From Sphingomonas sp. GC_Shp_5 (lineage in GTDB: Bacteria; Pseudomonadota; Alphaproteobacteria; Sphingomonadales; Sphingomonadaceae), in contig NZ_JALNUP010000006.1 in assembly GCF_026540855.1 (NCBI RefSeq), positions 113,183 through 177,182 on the forward strand: a DNA stretch of 64,000 nucleotides, in the 5' to 3' direction. Each line of letters opens with the position of its first letter. Position 1 is the stretch's first letter. The position numbers and the translations under genes are program-made. This document shows positions 8,575-17,082 of the stretch, one piece after another. The notes under the pieces were generated by a model, which was given only the letters and a program-made list of their open reading frames with translations, had not been told where the DNA came from and made no database searches.

Positions 8575-9000
8575 TTTGCTGACCCCCCGGTCAAAAACCC
8601 GTTTGTCCATTGTTGGCTACGGGAGGAGTCGCGGATCACCAAGTCGCCGCGGAACCTTTTCCGATGAACGGTGTTCGCGCGCCGATGAACGGCTCGCCGT
8701 GCGACGAAATGCACGGATTTCAGCCGATCGTCGTTACCGGCAGGTTGATAAAGGGTTCGGAACCCTACCCTTTTCGAGTCACCGGGGCCGCCACCGACAC
8801 CATCGCGGGTCACTCGGGGCCCTGTTCCGGCGCCGCCGCTCCGCCCGCCAGCTGCTCCTCATGGCGGGGCAGATCCCGGGATCACGGCGCCGGTTCGCGT
8901 TTCCCACCCCGTCGCGAACGCTCTATCGTCGCCCCACCCGCGCAACGACGCGGCGTCGCCGGCCCGCCAGCCGGGCCAGCAACGACCAGGAGGATGCCGG
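8575..9000. other. 426-base intergenic stretch between divergent CHAP and acyl-CoA dehydrogenase genes
   Basis: The left half (8590-8790) is less GC-rich than the surroundings and probably holds the CHAP promoter. The right half is GC-rich and ends in a strong ribosome-binding site (AGGAGG at about 8989) for the dehydrogenase. No convincing coding frame or RNA gene was seen; short open frames here look like high-GC chance. Confidence 0.5.
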
Positions 9001-10146
9001 ATGCCGCTCGACCCCGATACGTTCGCCGCGCTGATCGACACCGTGCGCCGCTTCGTCGCCGAACGGCTCCGCCCGCTCGAGGCGCAGGTCGAGGCCGACG
9101 ATGCGATCCCCGATGCCCTCGTCGCCGAGATGAAGGCGATGGGGCTGTTCGGCCTGTCGATCGCCGAGGAATATGGCGGCCTCGCGCTGACCATGGCCGA
9201 GGAGGTCCGCGTCGCGATCGAGATGGGCCGCACCACCCCGGCGTTCCGCTCGGCGTTCGGCACCAACGTCGGCATCGGCAGCCAGGGCCTGGTGATGGCC
9301 GGCACCCCCGAGCAGAAGGCGAGCTGGCTGCCGCGCATCGCCAGCGGCGAGATCGTCACCAGCTTCGCGCTCACCGAGCCCGACGTCGGCTCGGACTCGG
9401 GCGCGGTAAAGACCCGGGCGATCCGCGACGGCGACGTCTTCCGGCTGACCGGCACCAAGCGCTACATCACCAACGCCGACAAGGCCCAGCTCTTCACCGT
9501 CATGGCGCGCACCGGTGACGAGCGCGGCGCCCGCGGCATCTCCGCCTTTCTGGTCCCGCGCGATCTCCCCGGCATCACCCTTGGCGAACCCGAAAAGAAG
9601 ATGGGCCAGCGCGGCGCCAAGGTCGCCGACGTCCATTTTGACGACGTTCCCGTCCCCGCCGCCAACCGCTTGGGCGACGAGGGCGAGGGCTTCCGCATCG
9701 CGATGCGCGTGCTCGATCGCGGCCGCCTCCACATCGCCGCGGTGTGCGTCGGCGTCGCCGAGCGGCTGATCGCCGACAGCGTCGCCTACGCCAGCCAGCG
9801 TCACCAGTTCGGCGTGCCGCTCGCCCAGCACCAGCTGATCCAGGCGATGATCGCCGACATGAAGACCGAGGCGCTCGCCGCCCGCGCGCTGGTGTTCGAG
9901 ACCGCCGCGCTCAAGGACGACGGTGCCGACGTCGTGCTCGAATCGGCCGCCGCCAAATATTTCGCCAGCGAGATGGTCGGCCGCGTCGCCGACAAGGCGG
10001 TGCAGATCTACGGCGGCGCCGGCTATATCGCCGACTATGGCATCGAACGCCTCTACCGCGACGTCCGCCTGTTCCGCATCTACGAAGGCACCAGCCAGAT
10101 CCAGCAGCTGATCATCGCCCGGGAAACGATCAAGCGCGGCGGGTGA
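9001..10146 (+). CDS. Acyl-CoA dehydrogenase
   Basis: A 381-residue FAD flavoenzyme of the acyl-CoA dehydrogenase family (alpha,beta-desaturation of acyl-CoA in fatty- or branched-acid degradation). Visible are the N-terminal helical domain (EEYGGLALTMAEE), the FAD-binding middle domain (SFALTEPDVGSDSGAVKTRA, then YITNADKA), and the C-terminal domain with QIYGGAGYIADYGIERLYRDVR and the catalytic-Glu region IYEGTSQIQQLIIAR. Start ATG 9001 is supported by AGGAGG 8 bases upstream. It stands alone, so the chain specificity cannot be inferred from neighbours. A cluster of REP palindromes follows. Confidence 0.93.
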   Translation: MPLDPDTFAALIDTVRRFVAERLRPLEAQVEADDAIPDALVAEMKAMGLFGLSIAEEYGGLALTMAEEVRVAIEMGRTTPAFRSAFGTNVGIGSQGLVMAGTPEQKASWLPRIASGEIVTSFALTEPDVGSDSGAVKTRAIRDGDVFRLTGTKRYITNADKAQLFTVMARTGDERGARGISAFLVPRDLPGITLGEPEKKMGQRGAKVADVHFDDVPVPAANRLGDEGEGFRIAMRVLDRGRLHIAAVCVGVAERLIADSVAYASQRHQFGVPLAQHQLIQAMIADMKTEALAARALVFETAALKDDGADVVLESAAAKYFASEMVGRVADKAVQIYGGAGYIADYGIERLYRDVRLFRIYEGTSQIQQLIIARETIKRGG

Positions 10147-10161
10147 GCACGGGTGGCACCA

Positions 10162-10464
10162 GACTCCAGCTTCCGCTGGGGTGACGGAAAGAGAGGATCC
10201 ATCTGGGCCGTTACGCCGATCCGCCACCGCCACGCCTGCACACCCAGCCCCAACCGTCATCCCAGCGAAAGCTGGGATCTCCCACGATGGCGCCATGCCC
10301 GCGGCTCAAGACCCCAGCTTTCGCTGGGGTGACGGTCAGAAGACCCCCGTCCCAATCGCCACGCCGGCACACCCAGCCCCACGCCGTCATCCCAGCGAAA
10401 GCTGGGATCTCCCGCGCCTGCGCGCCCCCCGCGGCGCCAGACCCCAGCTTCCGCTGGGGTGACG
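10162..10464. repeat. Cluster of REP-like palindromes, partly tandem with 130-bp period
   Basis: Five palindromes lie at 10162-10187, 10254-10283, 10309-10335, 10384-10413 and 10439-10464, alternating in orientation. The inverted pairs 10254-10335 and 10384-10464 are REPIN-like. The start-to-start distance of 130 bases, together with a shared spacer (CACGCC-GCACACCCAGCCCCA at about 10229 and 10360), shows a tandem duplication. This accounts for nearly all of the 376-base gap between the acyl-CoA dehydrogenase and maeB; no gene is visible there. Confidence 0.85.
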
Positions 10465-10522
10465 ACCAACGAAGCGACCGCCCCGGCCGAACACGGAGGC
10501 GGCGCCAGCCGCCCCCGCACCC

Positions 10523-12778
10523 TCAGCGCGCGATCCCGCCCGCCGCCAGCACCGCCAGCGTCACCAGCTCACTCGCGGTGCTCGTCATCGGCGCGATCTG
10601 CACCGGCTTTTCCATGCCGATCAGCATCGGCCCGATCACGTCGTCGCCACCGAGCTCGCGCAGCAACTTGGCGGAGATATGCGCCGATTGCAGCCCCGGC
10701 ATGATCAGGATGTTGGCCGGCCCGGAGAGGCGCGCGAACGGATAGTTGGCGAGCTGCTTGGGATTGAGCGCGACGTCGGGCGGCATCTCGCCTTCATATT
10801 CGAAGCCGACGTTGCGCCCGTCGAGCACGGTGATCGCATCGCGGATATTGTCCACCCAGGCGCCCTTGGGGTTGCCGAAGGTCGAATAGCTCATCAGCGC
10901 GACGCGCGGCTCATGCCCCATCCGCCGCGCGACCTGCGCGGTCTGCTCGGCGAAGTCGGCAAGCTGCTCGCCGGTCGGCCGCTCGTTCACCGTCGTATCG
11001 GCGATGAACACGGTGTGGCTCTGCCCCACCAGCACGTGGATGCCGAACGGGGTGCGCCCGGCCTCGGGATCGATCACCCGCTTCACCTCGCGCATGGTCT
11101 GCGCCCAGGTGCGGGTGATGCCGGTGATCATCGCATCGGCCTGCCCCAGCTGGAGCATCGCCGAGCCGAAGATGTTGCGATCCTGGTTGATCATCCGCTC
11201 GACGTCGCGGCGCAGATAGCCGCGCCGCTGCAGCCGCTCGTAGACGAAGTCGACCATCGCCGGCACCAGAGGCGAATGGCGGCTGTTGTGCAGCTCATAC
11301 TCGTCGGGGTTGACGCCGAGCGCCGCCAGCCGGTCGTTGACGTCGTCGCGCCCCACCAGCACCGGCGTGCCATAGCCGCCTTCCTTGAACGCGATCGCGG
11401 CGCGCAGCACCACTTCCTCCTCGGCCTCGGCGAACAGCACCCGCTTCGGCCGCGCCCGCGCGCCTTCATAGGCCGCGCTCAGCACCGCGGTGGTCGGGTT
11501 GAGCCGCGCGCGCAGCGTCTCGCGATAGGCGCCCATGTCGACGATCGGCTTGGTCGCGACGCCTGAATCCATCGCCGCCTGCGCGACCGCGGTGGAGACC
11601 ACCTCCATCAGCCGCGGATCGAACGGCGTCGGGATGATATATTCCGGCCCGAAGCTGTGCTGGACGCCATAGGCGGTCGCCACTTCCTCCGGCACCCGCT
11701 CGCGCGCGAGCTCGGCGATCGCATTGGCGGCGGCGATCTTCATCTCCTCGTTGATCCCGGTCGCGCGCACGTCGAGCGCGCCGCGGAAGATGAACGGGAA
11801 ACAGATCACATTGTTGATCTGGTTGGGATAGTCCGATCGGCCGGTGGCGATGATCGCGTCGGGCCGCGCGGTCTTGGCCTCCTCGGGCAGGATCTCCGGC
11901 GTCGGATTGGCCATCGCGAAGATGATCGGCGCGTTGGCCATGTCGACCACCATGTCGGCCTTGAGCGCGCCCGCCGCCGACAGGCCGAGGAACACGTCGG
12001 CCCCGACCAGCGCTTCCTTCAGCGTCCGCGCCTCGGTCACCGCAGCATGCGCCGACTGCCACTGGTTGATGTCGTCGCGACCCTGGTAGATCACGCCCGC
12101 CTTGTCGCACATGATGACATGGTCGTTGCGCACGCCCATCGCCTTCATCAGCTCGGTGCAGGCGATCGCCGCCGCGCCGGCGCCGTTGACGACGAGCTTG
12201 ATGTCCTGCAGCCGCCGCCCGGTCAGCAGGCAGGCGTTGATCAGCCCCGCCGACGCGATAATCGCGGTGCCGTGCTGGTCGTCATGGAACACTGGGATGT
12301 TCATGCGCTCGCGCAGCGTTTGCTCGATGATGAAGCATTCCGGCGCCTTGATGTCCTCGAGGTTGATGCCGCCGAACGACGGCTCCATCAGCTCGACCGC
12401 ATCGATGAACCGGTCGACGTCCTCGGTCTTGAGCTCGATGTCGATCGAATCGACATCGGCGAAGCGCTTGAACAGCACCGCCTTGCCTTCCATCACCGGC
12501 TTGGAGGCGAGCGCGCCGAGGTTGCCCATGCCAAGGATCGCGGTGCCGTTGGAGATCACCGCGACGAGATTGCCCTTGGCGGTATAGTCATAGGCCTTGG
12601 CGGGATCGTCGGCGATCGCCTGCACCGGCACGGCGACGCCCGGCGAATAGGCCAGCGCCAGATCGCGCTGGGTCGCCATCGGCTTGGAGGCGATGATCTC
12701 GATCTTGCCCGGCCGGCCTTCCGAGTGGAACAACAGCGCCTCGCGCTCGGAAAACTGGATGGTTCGTTCGTCGGCCAT
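10523..12778 (-). CDS. maeB: NADP-dependent malic enzyme (malic enzyme plus phosphotransacetylase-like domain)
   Basis: A 751-residue two-domain enzyme, close to the usual MaeB length, converting malate to pyruvate with CO2 and NADPH. The N-terminal malic domain has YSPGVAVPVQAI, the VISNGTAILGMGNLGALASKPVMEGKAVLFK region and FHDDQHGTAIIASAGLINA; the NAD(P)-binding segment is VVNGAGAAAIAC. The C-terminal roughly 320 residues are the phosphotransacetylase-like regulatory domain (LRAAIAFKEGGYGTPVLVGR to the end). ATG 12778 (MADERTIQF) has AGAAGGG upstream and is preferred to the longer frame. Confidence 0.95.
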   Translation of the reverse strand: MADERTIQFSEREALLFHSEGRPGKIEIIASKPMATQRDLALAYSPGVAVPVQAIADDPAKAYDYTAKGNLVAVISNGTAILGMGNLGALASKPVMEGKAVLFKRFADVDSIDIELKTEDVDRFIDAVELMEPSFGGINLEDIKAPECFIIEQTLRERMNIPVFHDDQHGTAIIASAGLINACLLTGRRLQDIKLVVNGAGAAAIACTELMKAMGVRNDHVIMCDKAGVIYQGRDDINQWQSAHAAVTEARTLKEALVGADVFLGLSAAGALKADMVVDMANAPIIFAMANPTPEILPEEAKTARPDAIIATGRSDYPNQINNVICFPFIFRGALDVRATGINEEMKIAAANAIAELARERVPEEVATAYGVQHSFGPEYIIPTPFDPRLMEVVSTAVAQAAMDSGVATKPIVDMGAYRETLRARLNPTTAVLSAAYEGARARPKRVLFAEAEEEVVLRAAIAFKEGGYGTPVLVGRDDVNDRLAALGVNPDEYELHNSRHSPLVPAMVDFVYERLQRRGYLRRDVERMINQDRNIFGSAMLQLGQADAMITGITRTWAQTMREVKRVIDPEAGRTPFGIHVLVGQSHTVFIADTTVNERPTGEQLADFAEQTAQVARRMGHEPRVALMSYSTFGNPKGAWVDNIRDAITVLDGRNVGFEYEGEMPPDVALNPKQLANYPFARLSGPANILIMPGLQSAHISAKLLRELGGDDVIGPMLIGMEKPVQIAPMTSTASELVTLAVLAAGGIAR

Positions 12779-12910
12779 GATCGCCCTTCTTTCGGAGTGG
12801 GATTGCCTTAGGCAAAAGGGCGCTGAAATTAAACCCGGCAAAGCCCCCCTAAACCGCCGTCACGGCAGCAAAAGCGAGCGGTGCGAGCCGCTCTTTCCCG
12901 GCCCGGCCGC

Positions 12911-13285
12911 TCAGCGTGTGTCGAAATCGGCACGCGCCGCCGCGATCCGGTCGATGTTCTTCGCCGCCCACACCCACACCCCGCAGAACGCCTCGCTCAG
13001 CGTCGCGCCAAGGTCGGTCAGCCGGTATTCGACGCGGGGCGGCACCACCGGATGGACGGTGCGGATCACCAGCCCATCGCGCTCCATGTGGCGCAGCGTC
13101 TGGGTCAGCATCTTCTGGCTGATGCCGTCGGCGAGCGCGGCGATGCGGCTGAAGCGCTGCTCGCCGTGCTCGGTCAGCACCTCGAGCACGATCATCGTCC
13201 ATTTGTCGGCGACGCGGCCGATCACCTCGGTGACGAGTTCTTCCACCCGCGGATCGAGCTCGGGATAATCGTGATCTACCATCAT
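12911..13285 (-). CDS. HxlR-family transcriptional regulator
   Basis: A 124-residue winged-helix protein of the HxlR/YodB group: RVADKWTMIVLEVLTEHGEQRFSRI, then ISQKMLTQTLRHMERDGLVIRTVHPVVPPRVEYRLTDLG, which is the family signature from recognition helix to wing. ATG 13285 (MMVDHDYPELD) has a GGAG just upstream. A further-upstream start would run the coding frame through a dyad in the divergent promoter and is therefore rejected. No Cys of the redox-sensing kind is near the N-terminus; one Cys sits in AFCGVW. It is divergent to an SDR gene and probably represses it. Confidence 0.88.
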   Translation of the reverse strand: MMVDHDYPELDPRVEELVTEVIGRVADKWTMIVLEVLTEHGEQRFSRIAALADGISQKMLTQTLRHMERDGLVIRTVHPVVPPRVEYRLTDLGATLSEAFCGVWVWAAKNIDRIAAARADFDTR

Positions 13286-13299
13286 GCTCTCCACTCGGT

Positions 13300-13326
13300 A
13301 AGTACCGCACTTTCGGGTGCCTACTT
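13300..13326. promoter_or_regulatory. Candidate HxlR operator
   Basis: An interrupted dyad in the divergent spacer: AAGTA (13300-13304), CC, GCAC (13307-13310), a 6-base centre, GTGC (13317-13320), C, TACTT (13322-13326). Nine base pairs of symmetry lie 15 bases upstream of the HxlR start and 64 upstream of the SDR start. TACT/AGTA half-sites resemble those described for HxlR-type regulators. Confidence 0.55.
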
Positions 13327-13389
13327 TCGTTCCGTGCGTGTCGGCCATATCTCTTATGCGCGACGTTAGACAAGTTAGGAGCCATCCCC

Positions 13390-14136
13390 ATGAAGATCAC
13401 CGGCAACACCATCCTCATCACCGGCGGCGGCACCGGCATCGGCCGCGCGCTCGCCGAGGCGCTCCACGCGAAGGGCAACCAGATCATCATCGCCGGCCGC
13501 CGCGAGGGCCCGCTCCGCGAGGTCGCGGCGGCCAACCCCGGCATGGCCTTCGCGACGCTCGACATCACCGATCCCGCCGCGATCAAGGCCTTCGCCGCCA
13601 CGCTCGTCGCCGATCATCCCGCGCTCGATGCGGTGATCCTCAACGCCGGGATCATGAAGGCCGAGGACATGCTCGCCGAGCCCTATGACCTCACCGACGC
13701 CGAGGCGACGATCACCACCAACCTGCTCGGGCCGATCCGGCTGGTCGCGGCGCTGCTGCCGCACTTCAAGGCGCAAGGCAGCGCGACGATCCTCACCGTC
13801 TCGTCGGGCCTCGCCTTCGTGCCGCTCGCGGCCACCCCCACCTACAATGCCACCAAGGCGGCGATCCACAGCTGGTCGCAGTCGCTCCGCCACCAGCTCA
13901 AGGACACCGGCATCCAGGTCATCGAGATCGCGCCGCCCGCGGTCGCCACCGATCTGATGCCCGGCCACGCCGAGAACCCCCATTCGATGCCGCTCGCCGA
14001 CTATATCGCCGAGACGGTGTCGCTGCTCGAGACCCAGCCCGAGGCGGCCGAGAATCTGGTCGAGCGGGTCAAGTTCCTCCGCAACGCCGAGCGGTCGGGC
14101 CACTACGACCAGGTCTTCGCCCAGCTAAACGGCTGA
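13390..14136 (+). CDS. SDR-family oxidoreductase, DltE-like
   Basis: A 248-residue short-chain dehydrogenase/reductase. The cofactor motif is TGGGTGIGRALAEALHAKGN, NAG is at VILNAGIMKAED, the active-site Ser lies in TVSSGLAFVP and YxxxK in YNATKAAIHSW. The sequence most resembles the DltE/YciK-like SDRs often paired with HxlR or TetR regulators. A ribosome-binding site (TTAGGAG) precedes ATG 13390. The divergent HxlR gene and the dyad between them suggest inducible control, for example by reactive carbonyls or quinones; this is inference. Confidence 0.88.
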   Translation: MKITGNTILITGGGTGIGRALAEALHAKGNQIIIAGRREGPLREVAAANPGMAFATLDITDPAAIKAFAATLVADHPALDAVILNAGIMKAEDMLAEPYDLTDAEATITTNLLGPIRLVAALLPHFKAQGSATILTVSSGLAFVPLAATPTYNATKAAIHSWSQSLRHQLKDTGIQVIEIAPPAVATDLMPGHAENPHSMPLADYIAETVSLLETQPEAAENLVERVKFLRNAERSGHYDQVFAQLNG

Positions 14137-14251
14137 CGCGGCGCTCTCCTTCTCCGCCTGGTGGACGAGCGAGCGAGACGCGAAGCGCGGGATGGGTGAA
14201 GGGGTGAGCGCCACTCTTCCACTCGTCCCGCGCACCCTCTATCCCCCGCGC

Positions 14252-16861
14252 ATGGCGACCAACGCACCCCCAGCCCCCACCCCGATGATGGCGCAATATC
14301 TCGCGCTCAAGGCCGAAGCCGAAGACTGCCTGCTGTTCTACCGGATGGGCGATTTCTTCGAGCTGTTCTTCGATGACGCCCGCATCGCCAGCGGCGTGCT
14401 CGATATCGCCCTCACCTCGCGCGGCGAGCATCTGGGCGACAAGATCCCGATGTGCGGCGTCCCCGTCCATGCCGCGACCGCCTATCTCCAGCGGCTGATC
14501 AAGGCCGGCCACCGCGTCGCCATTGCCGAGCAGACCGAGAGCCCTGCCGCCGCCAAGGCGCGTGGCGGCTCCAAGACGCTGGTGTCGCGCGGCATCGTCC
14601 GCGTCGTCACCGCCGGCACGCTCACCGAGGAAGCCCTGCTCGACGCCCGCACCGACAACTGGTGCGTGGCGATCGGCGAGGTCGCCGGCGCCGTCGCGCT
14701 CGCCGCCGCCGACGTCTCCACCGGCCGGTTCGAGATCATCGACTGCTCGGCCGATGCGCTCGGCGCCGAGCTTGCCCGTCTCGCCGCCGCCGAGGTGGTC
14801 GCCGCCGAGAGCAGCGACCATGCCGACGCCGCGACGACGCTACGCCCCCGCCAGGGCTTTGACAGCGCGGCGGGCGAGGCGCGGCTGAAGCGCCTGTTCG
14901 AGGTCGCGACGCTCGATGGCTTCGGCCAGTTCAGCCGCGCCGGGCTCGCCGCCGCCGGCGGCCTGGTCGCCTATCTCGAGCATACCGCCAAGGGCGCCCT
15001 CCCCTTCCTGCGCCCGCCTCGCCTAACCCGCGCCGCCGAGACGATGGCGATCGACGCGGCGACCCGTGACAGTCTAGAGCTCACCTGCACCACCGGCGGC
15101 CAGCGCAAGGGCAGCCTGCTCGACTGCATCGACCGCACCGTGACCGGCGCAGGCGCCCGCCTGCTCGCCGCCGATCTCGGCGCGCCGCTGCTGGATACCG
15201 GCGCGATCAACGCCCGGCTCGATCTCGTCCAGCACCTCCATGACGACATCGTCCAGCGCGAACAGCTCCGCTCCGCGCTGCGCGCGCTGCCCGACATCGG
15301 CCGCGCGCTCGGCCGCCTCGCCGCCGGCCGCGGCAGCCCGCGCGATCTCGGTCAGCTGCGCGACGGACTCGATGGCGCCTGGCACCTCGGCGAACGGCTC
15401 GGCCAGGGCGATACGCTCGCCCTGCTTGTCCAGATCGCCCCCAAGCTGCGCGGCCATGGTGCGCTGATCGATCTGCTCAAGCGCGCGCTCGTCCCCTCGC
15501 CGCCGATCGAGGCAAGCGACGGCGGCTATATCGCCGCGGGCTATGATCTGGCGCTCGACGACCTGCGCGATTCCGGCGCTGGTGGCCGCCGCGCGATCGC
15601 CGCGCTCGAGGCAGAGTTCAAGACCGCGACCGGCATCGCCACGCTCAAGATCCGCCACAACAACGTGCTCGGCTATCACGTCGAGGTGCCTGCGCGCGCC
15701 GCCGACCCGCTGATGAAGCCAGAAAGCGGGTTCACGCATCGCCAGACGCTGGCCGGCGTGGTCCGCTTTAACACCCCGGCGCTCCACGAGGTCGCCGCCA
15801 AAGTGTCGCAGGCCGGTGCCCATGCGCTCGCTGCCGAGGCCGCGCATTTGGAGGAGCTGACAACCGCCGCGCTCGCGCATCGCGAGGCGATCGCCGCCAC
15901 CGCGGATGCGCTCGCCCGGCTCGATGTCGCCGCCGCGCTGGCCGAGCGCGCCGCCGAGGGCCAGTGGGCAAGGCCCCATCTCGTCGACCATGCCTGTTTC
16001 CAGATCGAGGGCGGCCGCCATCCGGTGGTCGAGGCCGCGGTCGCGCGCGCCGGCGACCGGTTCGTTGCCAACGACTGCACCTTGTCGGAGCGCTCGCGGC
16101 TGTGGCTGGTCACCGGCCCCAACATGGGCGGCAAGTCGACCTTCCTGCGCCAGAACGCGCTGATCGCCGTGCTCGCGCAATGCGGCAGCTATGTCCCCGC
16201 CGCCGCCGCGACGCTCGGGCTGGTCGATCGACTGTTCAGCCGCGTCGGCGCGTCGGACAATCTCGCGCGCGGCCGTTCCACCTTCATGGTCGAGATGGTC
16301 GAGACCGCTGCGATCCTCGCGCAGGCGACTCCACGCAGTTTCGTGATCCTCGACGAGGTCGGCCGCGGCACCTCCACCTACGACGGCCTGGCGATCGCCT
16401 GGGCGGTGGTGGAGGCGATCCACGAGGACAATCGCTGTCGCTGCCTGTTCGCGACCCATTATCACGAGCTGACGCGCCTGGCCGAGCGCTGCGATGCGCT
16501 CACCCTCCACCACGTCCGCGCCCGCGAATGGAAGGGCGAGCTGGTCCTGCTCCACGAGCTCGGCCAGGGCCCGGCCGACCGCAGCTACGGCCTCGCCGTC
16601 GCCCGCCTCGCCGGCATGCCGCCCGCCACCGTCGCGCGCGCCAAGTCGGTGCTGGCCAAGCTCGAGGCCGGGCGCGCCAAGACCGGTGGACTGGCGGCCG
16701 GGCTCGACGACCTGCCGTTGTTCGCCGCGGTGCAGGTGGTCGAGGCCGAACGAGGCGATCCGGTCCGCTCGGAGGTGGAGGCGCTCGACGTCGACGCACT
16801 GACGCCGCGCGAGGCGCTCGACACGCTGTACCGGCTGAAAGCGCTGGCGCGGGAGGGATAA
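14252..16861 (+). CDS. mutS: DNA mismatch repair protein
   Basis: An 869-residue MutS that recognises mismatches and loops and recruits MutL. The mismatch-binding domain carries FYRMGDFFELFFDDA; the ATPase domain has Walker A GPNMGGKSTFLRQ (about residue 621), Walker B FVILDEVGRGTSTYDGLAIAWAV and the ATHYHEL His switch. Length and domain order match the family. ATG 14252 gives MATNAPPAPTPMMAQYLALKA; the longer frame upstream is not convincing. It lies directly upstream of glnD, separated by 221 bases. Confidence 0.97.
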   Translation: MATNAPPAPTPMMAQYLALKAEAEDCLLFYRMGDFFELFFDDARIASGVLDIALTSRGEHLGDKIPMCGVPVHAATAYLQRLIKAGHRVAIAEQTESPAAAKARGGSKTLVSRGIVRVVTAGTLTEEALLDARTDNWCVAIGEVAGAVALAAADVSTGRFEIIDCSADALGAELARLAAAEVVAAESSDHADAATTLRPRQGFDSAAGEARLKRLFEVATLDGFGQFSRAGLAAAGGLVAYLEHTAKGALPFLRPPRLTRAAETMAIDAATRDSLELTCTTGGQRKGSLLDCIDRTVTGAGARLLAADLGAPLLDTGAINARLDLVQHLHDDIVQREQLRSALRALPDIGRALGRLAAGRGSPRDLGQLRDGLDGAWHLGERLGQGDTLALLVQIAPKLRGHGALIDLLKRALVPSPPIEASDGGYIAAGYDLALDDLRDSGAGGRRAIAALEAEFKTATGIATLKIRHNNVLGYHVEVPARAADPLMKPESGFTHRQTLAGVVRFNTPALHEVAAKVSQAGAHALAAEAAHLEELTTAALAHREAIAATADALARLDVAAALAERAAEGQWARPHLVDHACFQIEGGRHPVVEAAVARAGDRFVANDCTLSERSRLWLVTGPNMGGKSTFLRQNALIAVLAQCGSYVPAAAATLGLVDRLFSRVGASDNLARGRSTFMVEMVETAAILAQATPRSFVILDEVGRGTSTYDGLAIAWAVVEAIHEDNRCRCLFATHYHELTRLAERCDALTLHHVRAREWKGELVLLHELGQGPADRSYGLAVARLAGMPPATVARAKSVLAKLEAGRAKTGGLAAGLDDLPLFAAVQVVEAERGDPVRSEVEALDVDALTPREALDTLYRLKALAREG

Positions 16862-17082
16862 CGCCCCACACCGTCATCGCGACGTGCGGACGGCCGACGA
16901 TCGACGTTGGCTGTCCTACACACCACGAGCCTGATACGGCAGAACAGCAGCCATCATCCCGCGCCCGATCGGCATCAAAATGGAAACGATCGCCGCAGAC
17001 GATTAACGCCGTTGATCTCAACTTCCTCAACTTGTCATCGCCTACTACAGCGTTTGCCACGCCAACATCAGCAACGGTCGCC

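Noticed and set aside
8571..8813. An 80-residue minus-strand open frame upstream of the CHAP gene
   Set aside because: No ribosome-binding site, overlaps the CHAP promoter region, no recognisable features.
10162..10464. CRISPR array
   Set aside because: Repeats alternate in orientation, spacers are not of uniform length and are themselves partly repeated, and no cas gene is present.
13286..13348. Longer HxlR start
   Set aside because: It would place coding sequence over the dyad and lacks a ribosome-binding site; ATG 13285 has GGAG.
15964..17082. An upstream extension of the glnD frame through mutS
   Set aside because: The residues before 17083 are Arg/Pro-rich, overlap mutS in another frame and have no family similarity; glnD starts at 17083.
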